Positions 13,839 through 21,954 of a stretch of DNA of 38,222 bases are shown here, in pieces; the first letter of the stretch is position 1, and every line of letters starts with the position of its first letter. The translations under genes and the position numbers were made by a program. The stretch comes from Bradyrhizobium sp. NAS80.1 (GTDB lineage Bacteria > Pseudomonadota > Alphaproteobacteria > Rhizobiales > Xanthobacteraceae), in the NCBI RefSeq assembly GCF_001908205.1, contig NZ_LGHL01000118.1, forward strand, positions 1-38,222, given 5' to 3'. The notes below the pieces were generated by a model. It was given only the letters and a program-made list of their open reading frames with translations. It did not search any database and was not told the origin of the DNA.

Positions 13839-15083
13839 ATGATCTCACTCGCCGACCTCCAGCGCCGCATCGAAGCGGGCGAGCTTTCGCCCGATGCCGC
13901 CATCGCTCAATCGCATGCGGCGATCGAGGCCAGGGAGAAGGACGTCCGCGCCTTCGTCCGCCATGACAAGTCCGCGAAAGCGCAGGCCTCTGGCCCGCTG
14001 CGTGGCATCGCGGTCGGCATCAAGGATATCATCGACACCGCCGATTTCCCGACCGAGATGGGCTCGGAGATCTATCGCGGCTGGCAGCCGCGCAGCGATG
14101 CGCCGGTCGTGATGATGCTGAAGCGGGCAGGGGCCACCATCATAGGCAAGACCACGACGACGGCGTTCGCCTCGCGCGATCCAACCCCGACGCTCAATCC
14201 GCACAATGCGGGCCATTCGCCGGGCGGCTCGTCCTCGGGCTCGGCGGCGGCCGTCGGCGCCGGCATGATCCCGCTGGCGCTGGGCACCCAGACCGGCGGC
14301 TCGGTGATCCGGCCTGCGGCCTATTGCGGAGCTGCCGCGATCAAGCCGTCGTTCCGGATGCTGCCGACGGTCGGCGTGAAGTGCTATTCGTGGGCGCTTG
14401 ATACGGTCGGCCTGTTCGGATCGCGTGCGGAAGATCTCGCGCGCGGACTGCTGGCGATGACCGGCCGGACCGAGTTCTCCGGCATCGTTGCGGCCAAATC
14501 TCCGCGCATCGGTGTGGTCAGGCAGGAATTCGCTGATGCCGTAGAGCCGGCGGCCGAGGAGGGCTTGCAGGCTGCGATCAAGGCGGCTGAGCGTGCCGGC
14601 GCCAGCGTGCAGACCATCGATCTGCCCGAGGCGGTGCGGGAGGCCTGGCGCATCCACCCGATCATCCAGGATTTCGAGGCGCATCGCGCGCTCGCCTGGG
14701 AGTTTTCGGAGCATCACGACGAGATCGCGCCGATGCTGCGCGCCAGCCTCGATGCGACGGTCGGGCTGACGCCGAAGGAATATGACGAGGCGCGGCGGAT
14801 CAGCCGCCGCGGCCGCCGCGAGCTCGGTGAAGTCTTCGAGGGCGTCGATGTGCTGCTTACCTATTCGGCGCCTGGCACCGCGCCGGCCAAGGAGCTCGCC
14901 TCGACCGGCTCCCCCCGCTACAACCGGCTCTGGACGCTGATGGGCAATCCTTGCGTCAACGTGCCGGTGCTGAAGGTCGGCGGCTTGCCGATCGGCGTGC
15001 AGGTGATCGCGCGCTTCGGCAATGATCCCGGCGCGCTTTCGGCTGCGTGGTTCCTGGAGGACGCGCTGGCGAAATCAGGCTAG
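13839..15083 (+). CDS. Amidase-signature-family amidase
   Basis: This 414-residue enzyme carries the Ser-cisSer-Lys triad of the amidase signature family. Lys62 is in GIKDI, the cis-Ser is near residue 131 in the Gly/Ser-rich GGSSSGS, and the nucleophile Ser155 is in TQTGGSVIRPAA. It hydrolyses an amide bond, but the substrate cannot be told. It is not GatA, which is encoded separately at 30219, and it is shorter. The start is ATG 13839 with AAGGG eight nt upstream. An in-frame ATG at 13803 is possible but less well placed. Divergent from dprA; its 3' end overlaps the convergent patatin-like gene by 9 bp. Confidence 0.92.
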   Translation: MISLADLQRRIEAGELSPDAAIAQSHAAIEAREKDVRAFVRHDKSAKAQASGPLRGIAVGIKDIIDTADFPTEMGSEIYRGWQPRSDAPVVMMLKRAGATIIGKTTTTAFASRDPTPTLNPHNAGHSPGGSSSGSAAAVGAGMIPLALGTQTGGSVIRPAAYCGAAAIKPSFRMLPTVGVKCYSWALDTVGLFGSRAEDLARGLLAMTGRTEFSGIVAAKSPRIGVVRQEFADAVEPAAEEGLQAAIKAAERAGASVQTIDLPEAVREAWRIHPIIQDFEAHRALAWEFSEHHDEIAPMLRASLDATVGLTPKEYDEARRISRRGRRELGEVFEGVDVLLTYSAPGTAPAKELASTGSPRYNRLWTLMGNPCVNVPVLKVGGLPIGVQVIARFGNDPGALSAAWFLEDALAKSG

Positions 15084-16337
15084 CGCCGGTTCGGCGGAAA
15101 CAGCGCGCAGATCGGATGCGGGCGATGCTGCACCCGCAGTCGCGCCTTGCCCAAGCCAGTGCTCGGCGGCCTCGCGGCCGCTCCGATGCAGCAGCCGGAT
15201 GAAGCCGCGGCCGGGATCGGTCGATGAGCGCTGCGCCAGGCCGTCGACGAAGTCCTCTGCTGCGACCTTGAAGAGCCGCAGCGAAGGCGCCGCGTGGGAC
15301 TGAGCCCATTCGATGGCCGCAATCTCAGCCTTGAGGACGGCGTTGGCCGCGATCTGGTCGAGCCTGCGGTCGATCGCGGCGAGTGTGATCGGTACGTAGG
15401 TGTCGCGCGCCGGCGTGACCTGGACGAGCAGGACGTCGGAGGTCGTCGTCTCCTGCGCCAGCTTCAGCAGCGGCGGATTGCCGCCAAAGCCGCCGTCCCA
15501 ATAGGCCTCGCCGTCGATCTCGACGGCGCAATGAAGCAGAGGCGGACAGGTCGAGGCCAGCGCGACATCCGCAGTGACAGCGTCGTTGCGGAAGATCTGC
15601 TGCTGGCCGTCGCGGATCCGCGTCGCCGCGATCAGAAGCCTCGGGCAGGCCGCGTCGCGCAAGGCGGCAAAATTGATGTCGCGCGACAGCGCCTGCCGCA
15701 GCGGATCGAGATCGAACGGATCGAACTGGCCGGAGCGCAGCGTCGGACCGAACGCGACCGAGCTTCCCGCCGGCGAAAATCCGCCGACCAGCATCAGCGA
15801 GCGGAACGAGGCCTCGTGCATCAGCCGGACCCAGAACCGGTTCAGCCTGGCGCGGGCAGCTTCGCGGCCGCCCTCGGCAAGGCCGCAAGCCAGCAGCAGC
15901 GCATTGATCGCGCCGGCGCTCGCGCCACTGATGGTGTCGAATGCGATGGATGGCTCTTCGAGCAGCCGCTCCAGCACGCCCCAGGTGAAGGCGGCGAAGG
16001 TGCCGCCGCCCTGAAGCGCCAGCGACAGTTTTTGCGGCGGCCATTGCTTTGAGGTCGCGTGAGCGGGCGCAACGGGCGCGGCCGTGGTTACGACCGCGGC
16101 AGGCACCGGAGGTTGCGCGACGGGATCAGGCTGCGGCGCGGGCAGCAAAACGCGGGCAGGCTCTGGCGCAGGAGACGGCGAGGGCGCATCGGACCAGATA
16201 CTGGTCATCGAGAGCAACCGGCTTGCCGCGCTGCGGGCAGCACCCTGCGAGCCAACCTCGTTATTCGCGCCGACAATCTTCTCGCTCATTCTGAGCAACC
16301 GCGTAACGCCATTTTCCGCTGTCAGGATGACAGCCAT
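15075..16337 (-). CDS. Patatin-like phospholipase
   Basis: This 420-residue protein has a patatin domain from about residue 100. SLALQGGGTFAAFTWG holds the Gly-rich oxyanion loop, GASAG near 140 carries the nucleophilic Ser, and WDGGFGGNPP near 285 supplies the Asp of the Ser-Asp dyad. It probably hydrolyses acyl esters of lipids. The first 100 residues are low-complexity and rich in Pro and Ala, and may be a disordered tether. The start is uncertain: ATG 16337 gives the longest form, ATG 16289 (MSEKIVGANNEVG) is the alternative, and neither has a strong ribosome binding site. The gene lies between plsY and dprA on the same strand. Confidence 0.88.
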   Translation of the reverse strand: MAVILTAENGVTRLLRMSEKIVGANNEVGSQGAARSAASRLLSMTSIWSDAPSPSPAPEPARVLLPAPQPDPVAQPPVPAAVVTTAAPVAPAHATSKQWPPQKLSLALQGGGTFAAFTWGVLERLLEEPSIAFDTISGASAGAINALLLACGLAEGGREAARARLNRFWVRLMHEASFRSLMLVGGFSPAGSSVAFGPTLRSGQFDPFDLDPLRQALSRDINFAALRDAACPRLLIAATRIRDGQQQIFRNDAVTADVALASTCPPLLHCAVEIDGEAYWDGGFGGNPPLLKLAQETTTSDVLLVQVTPARDTYVPITLAAIDRRLDQIAANAVLKAEIAAIEWAQSHAAPSLRLFKVAAEDFVDGLAQRSSTDPGRGFIRLLHRSGREAAEHWLGQGATAGAASPASDLRAVSAEPALA

Positions 16338-16437
16338 AGAACCCGTTCGCCACTCCGGCCGCGGGTCGGCCGTGAGTTGCGAACAGAATTTGGCACATAT
16401 GCGGAGGGGGTGCGGCGGTATCCGTACTTTTTCCGGC

Positions 16438-17034
16438 TCAGGCCTTCTCGCCGATCCGGCCTTCCTTGCCCGATTGCAACCGCTTGATGTTCTCGCGATG
16501 CATGTAGAACAGCAGCAGCGTCAGCACCGCGAACAGCGAGGCGAGTGCGGGGTGGCCGAACCACCACAGGAACAGCGGCGTGACGAAAGCTGCCACCAGC
16601 GCCGAGAGCGAGGAGTAGCGGGTGGTGAAGGCGGTAGCTAACCAGAGCAGGCAGAACACCACCGCGCCCGGCCAGAACAGTCCGAGCAGGATGCCGATAT
16701 AGACGGCGACGCCCTTGCCGCCTTTGAACTTCAGCCAGACAGGGAAGAGATGGCCGAGGAAGGCGCCGAGCCCGGCCACCATCGCGGCATTGGGCCCTGC
16801 GATGTAGCCGGCGATCACCACCGCCGCCGTGCCCTTGAGCGCGTCGAGCAGCAGGGTGGCCGCGGCAAGGCCCTTGCGTCCCGTGCGCAGCACGTTGGTG
16901 GCGCCGATATTGCCGGAGCCGATCGAGCGCAGATCCTGCGTGCCGGCGAGCTTGGTGAGAACCAGCCCGAACGGAATCGAGCCGAGGAGGTAGCCGATGA
17001 CGAGTGCCACCGGCAGGAATGCTTCAAGCCCCAT
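16438..17034 (-). CDS. plsY: Glycerol-3-phosphate acyltransferase PlsY
   Basis: This 198-residue integral membrane enzyme transfers the acyl group from acyl-phosphate to glycerol-3-phosphate, the first step of phospholipid synthesis. Family motifs are GSIPFG near residue 17, GSGNIGATNVLR near 39-50 and FKGGKGVA near 103. Several membrane helices cover the length. The start ATG 17034 follows a ribosome binding site that lies inside a 15-bp tandem duplication. It is downstream of pyrB-pyrC' on the same strand with a 62-nt gap, and probably belongs to that transcript. Confidence 0.96.
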   Translation of the reverse strand: MGLEAFLPVALVIGYLLGSIPFGLVLTKLAGTQDLRSIGSGNIGATNVLRTGRKGLAAATLLLDALKGTAAVVIAGYIAGPNAAMVAGLGAFLGHLFPVWLKFKGGKGVAVYIGILLGLFWPGAVVFCLLWLATAFTTRYSSLSALVAAFVTPLFLWWFGHPALASLFAVLTLLLFYMHRENIKRLQSGKEGRIGEKA

Positions 17035-17062
17035 GGCCGCATCTCCAATGGCTGCATCTCCA
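17033..17062. repeat. 15-bp tandem duplication of the plsY ribosome binding region
   Basis: ATGGCCGCATCTCCA (17033-17047) is followed directly by ATGGCTGCATCTCCA (17048-17062), with one difference. On the minus strand each unit reads TGGAGATGC[A/G]GCCAT, so the Shine-Dalgarno-like GGAG upstream of plsY is present twice. The near copy is 8 nt before the start codon. Confidence 0.85.
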
Positions 17063-17096
17063 CGTCGACCCGAGACGCCCCGAATGATCCCGCACG

Positions 17097-18404
17097 TCAG
17101 ACATGCTCGTAGACCGTCCGTCCGCTGACAATGGTGCGCACCACGCGGCCTGTAAAGCGGGCCTCGTCGAACGGGGTGTTCTTGCAGGGCGATTTGAGGT
17201 CGGCGGGATCGACCACCCAGGGCGTATCGGGGTCGATCACGATCACGTCGGCCGGGCTGCCGGTGCGCAGGGTTCCGCCGGGCAGGCCGAGCAACTCGGC
17301 CGGCCGCGTCGACATCGCCCTGATCAGCGTCTTCAGTTCCATCTCGCCATTATGCACGAGGCGCAGGCCCGCGGGCAGCATGGTCTCAAGCCCCACGGCG
17401 CCGGGAGCGGCTTCCGCGAACGGCAGGCGCTTGACCTCGACGTCCTGCGGATTGTGGTCGGACATGATGACGTCGACGAGGCCCGAGGCCACGGCGGCGA
17501 CCAGCGCGCGGCGGTCGTCCTCGGTCCGCAGCGGCGGCGACAGCTTCAGGAACGAACGATAGGGACCAATGTCGTTCTCGTTCAGCGCGAGATGGTTGAT
17601 CGAGACCGAGGCGCTGACGGCGAGCCCGGCATCGCGGGCGCGCTTGAGGATGTCTAGCGAATCGATGCAGGTCAGCGAGGCCGCGTGGTAGCGGCCGCCG
17701 GTCAGTGCGACGAGGCGCATGTCGCGCTCGAGGATCACCGCTTCGGCGGCGTTCGGAATGCCCATCAGGCCGAGCCGGGTCGCGAACTCGCCTTCGTTCA
17801 TCACGCCTTCGCCGACGAGATCAGGGTCCTCGGTGTGGTGCACGATCAGCGCGTCGAAATCGCGGGCGTAGGTCAGCGCGCGGCGCATCACCTGCGCATC
17901 GGTTACGCTTCGATCGCCGTCGCTGAAGGCGACCGCACCGGCGGCCTTCAGGAGACCGAACTCGGTCATCTCCTCGCCGCGCATGCCCTTGGTAAGGGCT
18001 GCCATCGGCTGGATGTTCACGATCGCGGTGTCGCGGGCACGCCGCATCACGAAGTCGACGGTCGCCGAATTGTCGATGACGGGCGAAGTGTCGGGCTGGC
18101 AGATGATGGTGGTGATGCCACCGGTCGCGGCCGCCTGGCTCGCGGACGCAAAGGTCTCGCGATGGCTGAAGCCGGGCTCCCCGACAAAGGCGCGCATGTC
18201 GATCAGGCCGGGCGCCACGATCTTGCCGGAGCAGTTGACGATGTCGGTACCCTCGGGGACGCCGGCAGCGCCAATGCCGCGGCGGGTCTCGCGGATGGTG
18301 CCATCGGCGATCAGGACGTCACCGACGCCGTCGAAATCCCGCGAAGGATCGACGACGCGGGCATTGGCGAGCAGGATCGGTCGGCGGTCGGTCAACATCG
18401 GCAT
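17097..18404 (-). CDS. Dihydroorotase-like protein without the metal site (PyrC'-type)
   Basis: This is a 435-residue homologue of class I dihydroorotase, in the position usual for PyrC' after pyrB. The metal-binding HxH after the first strand is replaced by Arg71-Ala-Phe73 (GLIDMRAFVGEPG). The histidine of the YHxxH motif is also lost (GGRYHAASLTC). Asp and His of SDHNPQD remain. It therefore should not be catalytic. Such inactive homologues are known to be required structural partners of aspartate transcarbamoylase in several proteobacteria, and the true dihydroorotase should be elsewhere in the genome. The start ATG 18404 overlaps the pyrB stop as TGATG, implying translational coupling and equal synthesis with PyrB. 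Confidence 0.9.
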   Translation of the reverse strand: MPMLTDRRPILLANARVVDPSRDFDGVGDVLIADGTIRETRRGIGAAGVPEGTDIVNCSGKIVAPGLIDMRAFVGEPGFSHRETFASASQAAATGGITTIICQPDTSPVIDNSATVDFVMRRARDTAIVNIQPMAALTKGMRGEEMTEFGLLKAAGAVAFSDGDRSVTDAQVMRRALTYARDFDALIVHHTEDPDLVGEGVMNEGEFATRLGLMGIPNAAEAVILERDMRLVALTGGRYHAASLTCIDSLDILKRARDAGLAVSASVSINHLALNENDIGPYRSFLKLSPPLRTEDDRRALVAAVASGLVDVIMSDHNPQDVEVKRLPFAEAAPGAVGLETMLPAGLRLVHNGEMELKTLIRAMSTRPAELLGLPGGTLRTGSPADVIVIDPDTPWVVDPADLKSPCKNTPFDEARFTGRVVRTIVSGRTVYEHV

Positions 18405-19351
18405 CACGCGTTCGGCAAGTTGCGGGCGAGCGCTTCCAGTACGGCCATGCGCACGGCGACACCCATCTCCACCTGTTCGCGGATCAGGGACTGCGCACCG
18501 TCAGCCACGGCCGAGTCGATCTCCACGCCGCGGTTCATGGGGCCGGGATGCATCACGAGCGCATCCGGCTTGGCGTAACCGAGCTTCTTCTGGTCGAGCC
18601 CGAAATAATTGAAATACTCCGAGGACGAGGGCACGAACGAGCCGTTCATGCGCTCGCGCTGGAGCCGCAGCATCATCACGATATCGGCGCCTTCGAGGCC
18701 CTCGCGCATGTCGCGTGCGACCTCGACGCCCATCCGTTCGATGCCGGGCGGCAGCAGCGTGGAGGGACCAACGACGCGGACGCGGGCACCCATCGTGTTG
18801 AGCAGGATGATGTTGGAGCGGGCAACGCGCGAATGCAGCACGTCGCCGCAGATCGCGACCACGAGCCCCTCGATGCGGCCCTTGTTGCGGCGGATGGTCA
18901 GCGCGTCGAGCAGGGCCTGCGTCGGATGCTCATGTGCGCCGTCGCCGGCATTGATCACGGAACCGTCAACCTTGCGGGCCAGCAGTTCCACCGCGCCGGA
19001 GGCGTGATGGCGCACCACCATGATGTCCGGATGCATCGCGTTCAGCGTCATCGCGGTGTCGATCAGGGTTTCACCCTTGCGGATCGACGACGAGGACACG
19101 GACATGTTCATGACGTCGGCGCCCAGCCGTTTGCCGGCGAGCTCGAACGAGGACTGGGTCCGGGTGGAGGCCTCGAAGAAGAGGTTTACTTGCGTCCGTC
19201 CACGCAGGACGGTGCGCTTCTTGTCAACCTGGCGGTTGAGCTCGACATATTCTTCGGACAGGTCGAGGAGGCCGGTGATGTCGGCCGCGGAAAGGCCCTC
19301 GATGCCCAGCAAATGCCGGTGGCCGAGGACAAAGGTCGATTTCGATGTCAT
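18404..19351 (-). CDS. pyrB: Aspartate carbamoyltransferase catalytic subunit
   Basis: This 315-residue enzyme joins carbamoyl phosphate and aspartate, the committed step of pyrimidine synthesis. Visible marks are FFEASTRTQSSFE near residue 55, the carbamoyl-phosphate loop; HPTQALLD near 135; and MHPGPMNRGVEI near 270. The start ATG 19351 gives the normal family length. No Shine-Dalgarno sequence precedes it, and a good promoter places transcription start only a few nt upstream, so the message may be leaderless. No pyrI regulatory subunit gene is present. Instead, the inactive dihydroorotase homologue follows with a TGATG overlap. Confidence 0.97.
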   Translation of the reverse strand: MTSKSTFVLGHRHLLGIEGLSAADITGLLDLSEEYVELNRQVDKKRTVLRGRTQVNLFFEASTRTQSSFELAGKRLGADVMNMSVSSSSIRKGETLIDTAMTLNAMHPDIMVVRHHASGAVELLARKVDGSVINAGDGAHEHPTQALLDALTIRRNKGRIEGLVVAICGDVLHSRVARSNIILLNTMGARVRVVGPSTLLPPGIERMGVEVARDMREGLEGADIVMMLRLQRERMNGSFVPSSSEYFNYFGLDQKKLGYAKPDALVMHPGPMNRGVEIDSAVADGAQSLIREQVEMGVAVRMAVLEALARNLPNA

Positions 19352-19361
19352 TAAAAGCAGA

Positions 19362-19390
19362 GCTATAGGCGTGGATCGCGGGGTGGGCAA
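19362..19390 (-). promoter_or_regulatory. Probable sigma-70 promoter of pyrB, giving a near-leaderless mRNA
   Basis: On the minus strand TTGCCC (19390-19385) and TATAGC (19367-19362) are separated by exactly 17 bp. A start about 7 nt past the -10 box falls near 19355, only about four nt before the pyrB ATG at 19351. The absence of a ribosome binding site there fits leaderless translation. Inferred from sequence alone. Confidence 0.6.
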
Positions 19391-19438
19391 GGGCCAAAGG
19401 TGAGGAAGTGAGTTATCCCCTGATCTGTCTCCCACTCA

Positions 19439-19519
19439 GTCATTCCGGGATGGCGCGCAAGCGCCAGACCCGGAATCTCGAGATTCCGGGTTCGGTGCTT
19501 CGCATCGCCCCGGAATGAC
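19439..19519. repeat. Dispersed long palindrome, copy 2 (GTCATTCCGGG ends)
   Basis: This 81-bp palindrome has outer arms GTCATTCCGGG (from 19439) and CCCCGGAATGAC (to 19519), and inner arms ACCCGGAATCTCG and CGAGATTCCGGGT, which are exact complements meeting at 19480. It is the same family as 2606-2709 but shorter. It lies in the gap between divergent pyrB and the dipeptidase gene, upstream of both promoters. Confidence 0.85.
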
Positions 19520-19540
19520 GCCGAGGGATGTGGAGGCATC

Positions 19541-20290
19541 GTGAAAACAGTTCTTACTGCATTTGTATCAATCGTCTCTATCTCATCCATCCAAGCCCAA
19601 TCGCTCCCAGGCGGCTTCGTCTATCTGCGTGACATCGATCCGACCATCGTGCAGGACATCCGCTACTTCACATCGAACAATTTCGTCGGCCGTCCGCTCG
19701 CCGGCTACGGCGCCGGCGAATGTGTGGTGAAGCGGGAGGTGGGGCTGCGTCTGAAGGCGGTTCAGCAGGAGCTGGCCGCGCAAAATCTGTCGCTGAAGAT
19801 GTTCGACTGCTACCGGCCGGCGCGGGCCTCGCTCGACATGGTGAAGTGGTCGCAGAACGGCCACGAGACGGCCGCCGAGCGGCGCTACAATCCGAGGATT
19901 CCCAAGACGGAGCTGTTCCGCCTCGGCTACATCGCGAGCCGTTCGCAGCATTCGACTGGTGCCGCGCTCGACCTCACACTGGTCGATCTGAAAGCCGACA
20001 ACTCCGCCAAATATGACCCATCAAGGCCCTATGCCGACTGCACGGCGCCGGTCGAGGCGCGGCCGCCTGAAGGCAGCGTCGACATGGGTACCGGATATGA
20101 TTGTACCGACGCGAAGGGGCATACCGCAGCACCGTCGATCACGCCGGACCAGCGTACCTGGCGCAAGCGGCTTGTCGCTGCGATGGCCCGGCAAGGCTTT
20201 GTGAACTATTCGAAGGAGTGGTGGCATTTTTCGCTGCCTGGGGCGGGCGGGGCGGCCTATGATTTCCCGATCCAGCCGCGGCGGAACTGA
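19541..20290 (+). CDS. D-alanyl-D-alanine dipeptidase, VanX-like (M15D)
   Basis: This 249-residue zinc peptidase would cleave D-Ala-D-Ala, recycling peptidoglycan dipeptides. A hydrophobic N-terminus ending in IQAQS (about residues 1-20) reads as a signal peptide, so it acts in the periplasm. Zinc ligands are His137 and Asp144 in SQHSTGAALDLT, and Glu226/His229 in KEWWHF, all as in the family. Two extra cysteine-containing segments between them may form a disulfide. The start is GTG 19541 with GGAGG four nt upstream. The next gene starts 20 nt after the stop, so they may be cotranscribed, but nothing links their roles. No vancomycin-resistance genes are nearby; this is a housekeeping-type enzyme. 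Confidence 0.9.
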   Translation: MKTVLTAFVSIVSISSIQAQSLPGGFVYLRDIDPTIVQDIRYFTSNNFVGRPLAGYGAGECVVKREVGLRLKAVQQELAAQNLSLKMFDCYRPARASLDMVKWSQNGHETAAERRYNPRIPKTELFRLGYIASRSQHSTGAALDLTLVDLKADNSAKYDPSRPYADCTAPVEARPPEGSVDMGTGYDCTDAKGHTAAPSITPDQRTWRKRLVAAMARQGFVNYSKEWWHFSLPGAGGAAYDFPIQPRRN

Positions 20291-20310
20291 TTCCGCGCCG
20301 AGGAAACAAA

Positions 20311-21954
20311 ATGACCCAGCCCAGCTTCGCGACCCACGAGGTCTTCAACCAGTCGCCGCCGTTCGAGGACGTCGATCTCTTTGCCGTGGATCGGCCGCTG
20401 GTCGACGCAGTGAAGGCCAATGGCGGCGCGGCGGCGGAACGGGAGCTGTCGGAGTTCGGCAAGCATTGGGGCTCGGCCGCAATGGCCGATCGCGGGCGCG
20501 TGGCGAACGAGAACACGCCGAAGCTCCGCACCTTCGATGCAAAGGGAAATCGCCGCGACCAGGTCGAGTTTCATCCGGCCTATCACGAGCTGATGGCGCA
20601 CAGCGCGCATGCCGGCGTGCACAATTCGACGTGGACGGCAGATGGAAAGCCTGCGGGCGATGCCGCCGAGGTCATTCGCGCAGCAAAGTTCTACATCGCC
20701 TCGCAAGTCGAGACCGGTCATCTCTGTCCGATCACGATGACGCGCGCTTCCGTTGCTGCGCTGGCAATGCAGCCGGATCTGCTCGGCAAAGTGATGCCGG
20801 TGCTGTCGACGAGGAGCTACGACCCCAGCTTCGCGCCGTGGTGGGAGAAGCGCGGCATGACGCTCGGCATGGGCATGACCGAGAAGCAGGGCGGGACTGA
20901 CGTTCGCGCCAACATGACGCGCGCGGCGCGGGACGGGGATGCCTATCGCATCACCGGCCATAAATGGTTCATGTCGGCACCGATGTGCGACGCGTTCCTC
21001 GTATTGGCGCAGGCCGACGCGGGGCTGACCTGTTTCTTCATGCCGCGCTTTGCACCAGATGGATCGGTCAACGCCGTCCAGTTCCAGCGCTTGAAGGACA
21101 AGCTTGGCAACCGTTCAAACGCGTCCTCGGAAGTCGAGTTCGTCGGCGCCTACGCAGAACGGGTGGGCGAGGAGGGCAAGGGCATCCGCACCATCATCCA
21201 GATGGTGCAGCTCACGCGGCAGGATTGCGCGATCGCCTCCGTCGGCCTGATGCGCTCGGGGCTCGCACACGCGCTGCATCATGCGCGTCACCGCAGCGTG
21301 TTCCAGAAGCATCTCGCCGATCAGCCCTTGATGCAGGCCGTGCTCTCGGACATGGCGCTGCATGTCGAGGCGAGCACAGCCCTGGTGATGCGGCTCTGCC
21401 GCGCCTTCGATCGCACGCCGCACGATGCGGCGGAGGCCGCCTATATGCGGCTGCTCACGCCCGCGATCAAATACTGGACCTGCAAGAGTGCCCCTAGCTT
21501 TCTCTACGAGGCGATGGAATGCCTCGGCGGCAATGGCTATGTCGAGGACGGAATCCTGGCGCGCCACTACCGGGAGTCGCCGGTCAACGCGATCTGGGAA
21601 GGATCAGGCAACGTCATGTGCCTCGACGTGCTGCGGGCGCTCGCGCGCGAGCCGGAGGCGGCGATGGCGGTGCTGCAATCGCTTGCGGCCGAGACCAAGG
21701 GGCTGCCAGGGGCGGGCGAGGCCGTCGCGTCCATCGGCAAGAGCTTCCGCCGTGCAGATGGCGAGCGTGTCGCGCGTCTCGCCGTCGAGAAGCTTGCACT
21801 TCTTGCGGCCACTGCCGCGCTCAACGGCGTGTCGCCGCGCAACGCCGAACTGTTCGCCGCCACGCGGCTCGCTGCCAATCACGCCAGCATGTATGGCGCG
21901 GTGGAGCTGGAAGGCGGCGAGATGCGCGCGCTGCTGGATCGGACGCTGCCGTGA
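20311..21954 (+). CDS. aidB: AidB-like acyl-CoA dehydrogenase
   Basis: This 547-residue flavoprotein belongs to the AidB branch of acyl-CoA dehydrogenases. E. coli AidB is part of the Ada response to DNA alkylation, binds DNA and has FAD. Marks are the N-terminal AidB-specific region (HEVFNQSPPFEDVDLF near residue 8), MGMTEKQGGTDVRAN near 195, DKLGNRSNASSEVEF near 265 and NAIWEGSGNVMCLDVLRAL near 430, where the general base Glu would be. The length matches AidB. No ada or alkA gene is visible here, so alkylation control is unproven. Its stop overlaps the GTG start of the following CPBP protease gene. Confidence 0.9.
   Translation: MTQPSFATHEVFNQSPPFEDVDLFAVDRPLVDAVKANGGAAAERELSEFGKHWGSAAMADRGRVANENTPKLRTFDAKGNRRDQVEFHPAYHELMAHSAHAGVHNSTWTADGKPAGDAAEVIRAAKFYIASQVETGHLCPITMTRASVAALAMQPDLLGKVMPVLSTRSYDPSFAPWWEKRGMTLGMGMTEKQGGTDVRANMTRAARDGDAYRITGHKWFMSAPMCDAFLVLAQADAGLTCFFMPRFAPDGSVNAVQFQRLKDKLGNRSNASSEVEFVGAYAERVGEEGKGIRTIIQMVQLTRQDCAIASVGLMRSGLAHALHHARHRSVFQKHLADQPLMQAVLSDMALHVEASTALVMRLCRAFDRTPHDAAEAAYMRLLTPAIKYWTCKSAPSFLYEAMECLGGNGYVEDGILARHYRESPVNAIWEGSGNVMCLDVLRALAREPEAAMAVLQSLAAETKGLPGAGEAVASIGKSFRRADGERVARLAVEKLALLAATAALNGVSPRNAELFAATRLAANHASMYGAVELEGGEMRALLDRTLP

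Noticed and set aside
2606..19519. The two long palindromes considered as CRISPR repeats or attachment sites
   Set aside because: Copies are 17 kb apart, palindromic and of different length, with no regularly spaced array and no cas or integrase genes.
19541..20290. VanX-like gene considered as a vancomycin-resistance marker
   Set aside because: No VanA/VanH ligase or dehydrogenase and no two-component system nearby; the secreted M15D type is widespread in Gram-negative bacteria.
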